The notes beneath the pieces were generated by a model. It did no database searches. It was given only the letters and a program-made list of their open reading frames with translations, and was not told where the DNA came from. Shown piece by piece: positions 58,670 through 64,000 of a stretch of DNA of 64,000 nucleotides. The translations under genes and the position numbers were made by a program. Source of the DNA: Castanea sativa (taxonomy: Eukaryota > Streptophyta > Magnoliopsida > Fagales > Fagaceae). The DNA lies in assembly GCF_040712315.1 (NCBI RefSeq), contig NC_134013.1, positions 89,596,001 through 89,660,000 on the forward strand, given 5' to 3'. The first letter of the stretch is position 1; every line of letters starts with the position of its first letter.

Positions 58670-60733
58670 AAAAAGTATGTATTTTTTTTTAATAAAAAAA
58701 TGCATACAAATATTACTATGATATACTATTTTTCTGGGTTAAAGAAAAAAAAAAAAGGTCCTATTGAGAGTTTCATATCCTACAAATGGTGTAGGCTTGA
58801 AAAGATCAGTAAGGTGGCTAACTAGATTGTTGTATTCTAGGGACAATGTGCAGATATTATTTGCCTACTACATTTAGTAAATCTGTAGCTAGACAATGTG
58901 TATTGTCTCAAGAGAATGACTAGTTCGTGCCTCAACCCTCCCACCTCTATTTGTAAATTTATTTTGTGTAAATTTCAAGAAAAAAGATCAGGTAATTAAT
59001 ATTTCTCTTTTATTTTAACCTAAAATAAGAAAGATTTTCTTAGAAGAAAATAAAAAAGATTTTCTGTTCCATTTTCAAATGACGTTTGACTTATAAAATA
59101 ATTTTAGCCTATTAGTTAGTTATGATTTACAAGTTAAAAGAAATACACAATCTTCTAAAAAAAAGTATATAAACAATTTAATAGGGATATTAAATTTTAA
59201 GTTGAGTAGGTAGGAGGACAAAATTCATTAACAAATAAAGATATGAAGACTTTTTGGTGGGATCCGGGGCAAAATTGGCCACTTGGAAGTTGGACCCCTT
59301 GCTCTTCTATTCGGATGTAGTATGTACATTATCAACTAAGCCAATTAGTAAGTTTTAATTAGCTTAATTGATAAAATCTCTAATGGATAAATAAGAGATT
59401 TGGGGTTCAATCCTCGCCTATGTAAAAAATAATTGATGTCTTGGTTTGATGATAAAGAACTATCATTAAGAACGAACGCAATAAGTTGAAACTCTCTTAA
59501 AAAAAAAAAAAAAAACCTAAGCCAACTAATTTATCAAAAACTAAGCCAACTAAGATTAGTGTCTTCATCAATCTCATCAAGAAACTGATGAGTGATGATT
59601 CATCAATCTCTCTAGAACTTGGAACACCACTTTTAAGCCCATGGCAGAAGTAGGATTTCAATTTAGAGATAATTTTTTTTTTAAAAGACAATATTATAAA
59701 AATAATTAATCTAAAAAATCTTAATTGATATTAATAATAAAATAAATAAACAATTATTAACAATAGTAACTGATCTCTATCATTAGGTTGGTAGTTAAAA
59801 ATTTTCTTCTTAAAGAAGATCCACATGTAGATGAAATCTGTGTCACTAATAGTGTTTTATTTAAGGTAGGATATGTTTTGTGTTTTATTTGGAAACTATT
59901 TTCGATTGATCAATATTTTTTGTCATCTCAAATACCTGTAAATGCGGAAAATATTTTCTGCAAGCAATTTTTTGCCTCATTTAAAACTTATTAACCGAAC
60001 CTCGACCCCACTCTCCATTGTCTGCTACCCAACCACTATCCCTCACCCTACTAACGTCCTTGGTCTATGGTGGCCGTTGGCTGCCGCCACTACTAAGATC
60101 ACATTTTTATTTATTTATTAATTTGTTTGAGAGATAAGAAAATGTAAGAAAGTAGTAGAAAATATATTTTTTATATCTTTATCAAATTCCAGAAATACAA
60201 GCAAACGGTTGAAAATATTTTCATCGTTGAACCAAATATGCCAAAGTGGCATTTTGTTTTGTTTTTTTCACATGTGAGGAGCTGATATGTTTAAAGTGGG
60301 ACTTCCTTATCCTTACTAGTAATTACAGGGGGGCAAAGCCGCAAAGTTCAAGGTGGGATTCAGGGACATAGACTTAAAATAACTTTTCAGAAGGAGTAGG
60401 GGGGCAATACCCCACCCTCGTCCAATCAGGGAAGATCTTCACACTTGCCCTTTATTTGTTACTTTTGGCAAAAATTCTCACTTAATGACAAAGAGAGACT
60501 TCACTTTTGTGCGCTTTTCCCTTTTTTATTTCATAAAGTCAATTTTTATTATATAAAGTCACGAGCATAATTTCTGTTCCCACTGTACCCCTATAATTTT
60601 TTCAAAGGCAAAGAGGAAACCAAAATTACGCTGTCCATGCATGGGGGTGCAAAACGGAGAATTCATATTCCACTCAAGACTGAGGGTCAATCTTCCTGTT
60701 TCCTTGAAGATATCTTTTCCCCCCCCCAACCAA

Positions 60734-60765
<32 letters not shown>

Positions 60766-60806
60766 TGTTTTGTTTTTTAAGGCTTGGTTTGGTTTGAGAG
60801 AGAAAG
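58670..60806. repeat. Long dispersed repeat, copy C
   Basis: The best preserved copy: begins GTATGTATTTT and TATTTTTCTGGGTTAAAG, ends TTGGTTTGGTTTGAGAGAGA after an (AC)n(AT)n tract at ~60737-60766. Same strand as A and B. It lacks the hAT insertion of copy B. Confidence 0.8.
59350..59515 (+). mobile_element. tRNA-derived SINE (copy in repeat C)
   Basis: A-box-like TAGCTTAATTGATAAAATCTC; B box GGTTCAATCCTCG at 59404-59416; body GATGTCTTGGTTTGATGATA; poly-A at ~59498-59515. The best preserved member of the family here. Confidence 0.75.
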
Positions 60807-61674
60807 GAGGGGCAGGCCGGCTCTACTATGAAAGCAAGTGAGGCAAAGGCACTTAAGTAGAAAAAAGGTTTTCAAATTTTGACCAATAAAGTACTTTTTT
60901 ATATTATAAATTTATTCATTAAGCCTAAAAATATTAGCCAATAAATAAAATAACATTTTTTTTATCAATTAAAAAACAAGAAAAAAGAGAGAAAAATAAT
61001 ATGTCCATATCATTTTTCACAACAAATCTTAAGTGGCAGGTTGTTACTAGTTGTTATTGTGGGAAAAAAATAATTTCAATGGTAAGTTTAAATTAAAACC
61101 AGTAACTACTTAAATATTTAGGATTTGTTAAAAAAATATTGTGAGTATAACACTTTTCACAAAAATAAAGAGCAATACACAAAAAATTTCACAATATTTT
61201 TCACAATAGTTAAGCCGGCAAACTTTTACTAGTTTTCATCTAAGTTTACCACTAACATCATATTTTTACTTACCATTACCAATCTACCACATCAACAACT
61301 GTTAAAAAGTTTTGTCAATTTTTTTTTTTTTTGTGTCTATAGATTTTCTAAAGAAAAAAAGATTCTACATAATTAATTAAGTATCTATGTAAATATTTAT
61401 GTAAATACACATATCATGAGTAAATATTTATGTAAAATTCAAATATTAGTTATATTCATTGAAAAACACATACCTCCTACACAATACCCCTCTTCACATT
61501 TTCAAGGTGCTTTCTGCAATAATAAAAATCAATTTTATTTGTAATCTGGAGGTGCAATACCCCTCTTCAACATTGAAGGTACTTTCCAAAACCGTAAAAA
61601 AAAAAAAAAATTATATGTAATCTAGAGGTAGGGTTAAGTATTGTGATTTTGGTTAACTGCTTTTTTTTATTTTA
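60807..61674. other. Intergenic DNA with MITE-like text
   Basis: 61005-61330 has repeated TTTCACAA, GTGGCAGGTTGTTACTAG and an inverted TTACTAGTTTTCATCTAAG region, typical of a palindromic MITE family; ends unclear. TGCAATACCCCTCTTCA recurs at ~61480 and ~61553. Confidence 0.4.
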
Positions 61675-61850
61675 TTTTTTTATTTTTTATTTACAAGATA
61701 GAATTTTTAGCTTAATCTAAATGTATATGTGTGTGAAGCTCTCTCTTGAAGACTTGAACCCCGGTCCTTACCCTCATATTCCACAATCACTTATATTTGT
61801 AGAGTGACTACTGCACCAAGGGTGCGTGGTGGTATTTTGGTTAACTATTT
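61675..61850 (-). mobile_element. Second type of tRNA-derived SINE
   Basis: On the minus strand: ACCACCACGCACCCTTGGTG, A-box-like TGGTGCAGTAGTCACT, B box GGTTCAAGTCT, then TTAGATTAAGCTAAAAATTC and a T/A-rich tail. It differs from the SINE in repeats A-C. Confidence 0.65.
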
Positions 61851-63184
61851 TTGTAGTGGGCTGATTGAATAACCGATCAAGTAATGATTGATAGTGGGGA
61901 GAAATTAGTGGAATGGCAAAATTTGTAGCTAAAATTGAGGAGTTTTTAGTTTGACTGGTTTCTAAAAAAAAGAAAGAAATATATGTTTAACCAGAAAAAA
62001 ATAAAAGGAAGTTATAATTAAATTTTAGCTAATGCCCCACCTAAAATTTTTATTGTACTGCATTAACTTACTTAAATGACCACTAATTCATTTTTTCCTC
62101 TTATTCCAGTCCCAACTTATTAAGCCATAATATATTTAAGGTATATTATGGTTTAATATACCTTAAATTTTATATTAAATATTAATGCTGATACAATTTC
62201 ATTCTTTCTGTAACAAGGGTTAATCTTATAGTTAACTCACTATTGTTACTATACTGTTCGATGATGTGTAAATAAATATTCCAACTCGTTCTTCTGTGTA
62301 GACAAATTGAGTTTTCATTAAGCTTCTTCATCATAGTATTTTCTTGAGAATTTTCTGCATGCAAATTGAGTGCCTTTCTGTGTTGATTCTTCCTCTACTT
62401 ATAGATGAAGGAGCTCAAAGACTTGGAGTTCAAACAAAACTCTTCCATTTCAAAGTTATTTAATGTATGTTTGTCCATCTGTTGGGGGGAAAAACCTAAA
62501 CCTTTTCAATTTTTATGTGTGATCTAAAATAAATGGCTACCTGCAAGTTTTTGGGGGCGTAAAATTACTAAGAAAGAATTTCTTAGTTTTGAAATTAACT
62601 ATCGTTGTAAGTTTTGCTAAACCACCACCCCCTAAAATAAATGGCTACCAAGCAATAACTATGTTATGGACACGAAAAGTTCAACTAGCATAATAGAAAC
62701 ATATATAATCATACAAGAACACCAAATTTTACGTGAAAAATTCTCTGGTACACGTAAAGGGAAAAATCATGGGGCTACTCCGATAATTCCACTATATAAA
62801 ATATAGAGATTACAACAATCAAGTTAATACCAAACTTGAGTTCACATTTCACAATAAATTGAAAGATGCAACAATAAATCTCACGGAGTAAATACAATTT
62901 TGCCACAAAAACCCATAAGTAAGATCTTCCTTTAAACACTTCAACACTCTGTGGTTGTAGCACTAAAAAATCCTCTAAGAGGACTTTACTAGTTTAAATT
63001 TGTGTGTATAGCTTTAGCCAAGAAAAATGTCTCATTTTTCTTTTTCCCTGTCACTCATTCTCCATATGTTTCACTCAGTATTTATGGACTCAAGCTCTAT
63101 GACTAAATGGCCCTTATAGTTCTTCAAAAAAACCTGCTCTCTCTCTCTGCCTGTGTTTCTCTCACTCTCTGAAACTTCTAGCAA
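61851..63184. other. Intergenic DNA, no gene recognised
   Basis: 62690-62960 (with TTTTACGTGAAAAATTCTCT and CTACTCCGATAATTCC) resembles a transposon-derived repeat common in plants; its type could not be decided. Confidence 0.4.
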
Positions 63185-63345
63185 TGATATAGTTACAAAT
63201 TATTTTATAATATTTTTACAAAATGTTGATGTGATCAACCTCTTATTAGTTTTCATTTAGGCCTACCATTAATATCACTTTTTTCATTTACTCATCGCAT
63301 CAATAGTTTGTAAATTTTTTTATAAAATAATTTGTATCAAGCATT
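63185..63345. mobile_element. Palindromic MITE
   Basis: ACAAATTATTTTATAA at 63195-63210 is inverted exactly as TTATAAAATAATTTGT at 63320-63335; the arms extend imperfectly outward. The middle (TAGTTTTCATTTAGGCCTAC) resembles text at ~61240. Confidence 0.6.
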
Positions 63346-63474
63346 ATTCTTTATCTTCGGCTTCCTTTCTTCACTCCACGAGGTGATATTACATGAGAGG
63401 GGTATACAACCACATGCATGCGCAGTGCCCCACAAGCCTAAACCACTGCCCAAGAAGAAAACAAGCTGCCTTTT

Positions 63475-63905
63475 GTGGCTTGTCCAACCACCACATTAAC
63501 GGGGTGTTTAATCACGTGTGAGCTCGACCACAAATGGTGCCATGCACCTGACACCATCAAGGTTCAAGATGATAAGATAAAAGTGCAAATTGGAAAACTA
63601 AACAAAACAGTTAATTATGGGCTTCTAAAGGCTAAAGTGCCGATCCATAGGAGGGACAAGTTTGGCTTTGAAGTTGTCTCTCCTAGAGGAACCTTGCTCG
63701 TAGAAGAAGTAATTAGGATTGATTAGTGGAGGTATTGTCCAACAAATAATGGTTTCTGCTTCAAATGCACTGACTTTGAAGCTATGAATTCAATTCTGGA
63801 AAGGCCTTCTTGGCACTTTCAGAACAAGCACTTTAGTGTTGAAGAAATGGCATCCAGATATGACCTTATCCAAGGAAGAACTGTGCAAAATCCTATTTCG
63901 CTATA
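63475..63905 (+). pseudogene. DUF4283-like relic (LINE ORF1/gag type)
   Basis: An open stretch to 63726 is followed in the same frame, after TAG, by FCFKCTDFEAMNSILERPSW then HFQNK; a frame change then gives TLVLKKWHPDMTLSKEEL. The order aromatic-F(K/R)-F - MxxxLExxPWxFxN - LVLKKWxPxxxLSKEE is that of DUF4283 in plant LINE ORF1 proteins. The upstream part (VNYGLLKAKVPIHRRDKFGF) is not recognised. Confidence 0.45.
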
Positions 63906-64000
63906 GCTTTAATTAAACCATGAAGTATTGAAATGAAACATGGCCTAGTTGCATAGCTCATGCCGTTCGTAAGCCATTACATGCTGATACAATTTCTTGG
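63906..64000. other. Right edge
   Basis: Short non-coding tail of the window; nothing recognised. Confidence 0.5.

Overview
This window is intergenic DNA from a flowering plant nuclear genome: AT-rich, with spliced genes and many nested transposable elements. The families seen (Tat-type Ty3 element, copia and L1 relics, CACTA, hAT and Tourist-like elements, tRNA-derived SINEs) suggest a woody eudicot. An oak/chestnut-like Fagales tree is my guess from the flavour of the repeats, and it is weakly supported. No tRNA, rRNA or CRISPR was recognised by eye.

Layout. (1) 0.5-2.3 kb, minus strand: the 5' exons of an exosome RRP40 (EXOSC3-type) gene. Exon 2 is split by a 398-bp Tourist-like MITE with TTA target duplication; the rest of the gene would lie left of the window. 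(2) 2.7-9.7 kb: copia, SINE and hAT debris, then the first of three copies of a ~2.1-kb repeat (A 7.5 kb, B 20.3 kb, C 58.7 kb). (3) 10.3 kb: a small two-exon gene for a 102-residue single-pass membrane protein. A paralogue (98 residues) sits at 52.3 kb, and the 3' flank of a third, coding-less copy is at 27.2 kb. With repeats A-C this looks like an old tandem segmental duplication later torn apart by transposons. (4) 14.5-19.6 kb: one end of a CACTA element with about 30 subterminal repeats, invaded by a solo LTR and abutted by a 5'-truncated L1 LINE. (5) 20.3-31 kb: repeat B (carrying a hAT insertion with a clean empty site in copy A), another hAT element, another putative solo LTR, an L1 tail and a ~10-bp tandem array. 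(6) 31.1-42.2 kb: a complete, very young Tat-like Ty3 retrotransposon (LTRs 752/751 bp, two substitutions and one indel, TSD ACCCC). It has gag-pol frameshifts, a 151-bp tandem repeat, and a spliced-looking antisense ORF of the 'putative gypsy type transposon' kind. (7) 43.8-51.0 kb: a 7.2-kb non-autonomous LTR element on the minus strand (434-bp LTRs, TSD GTACC). It lacks gag-pol but shares its primer-binding sequence with the Tat element, and it sits inside a degenerate minisatellite next to the second small gene. (8) 53-64 kb: an eEF1B-gamma C-terminal pseudo-exon, an unknown decayed minus-strand reading frame, LINE pieces, repeat C, SINEs and MITEs.

How it fits together. The only host genes with plausible coding capacity are the two small membrane-protein paralogues. 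RRP40 is broken as read here. Most other coding sequence is transposon-derived and decayed. The non-autonomous LTR element may be reverse-transcribed with machinery from Tat-type relatives, since both carry the same primer-binding sequence.
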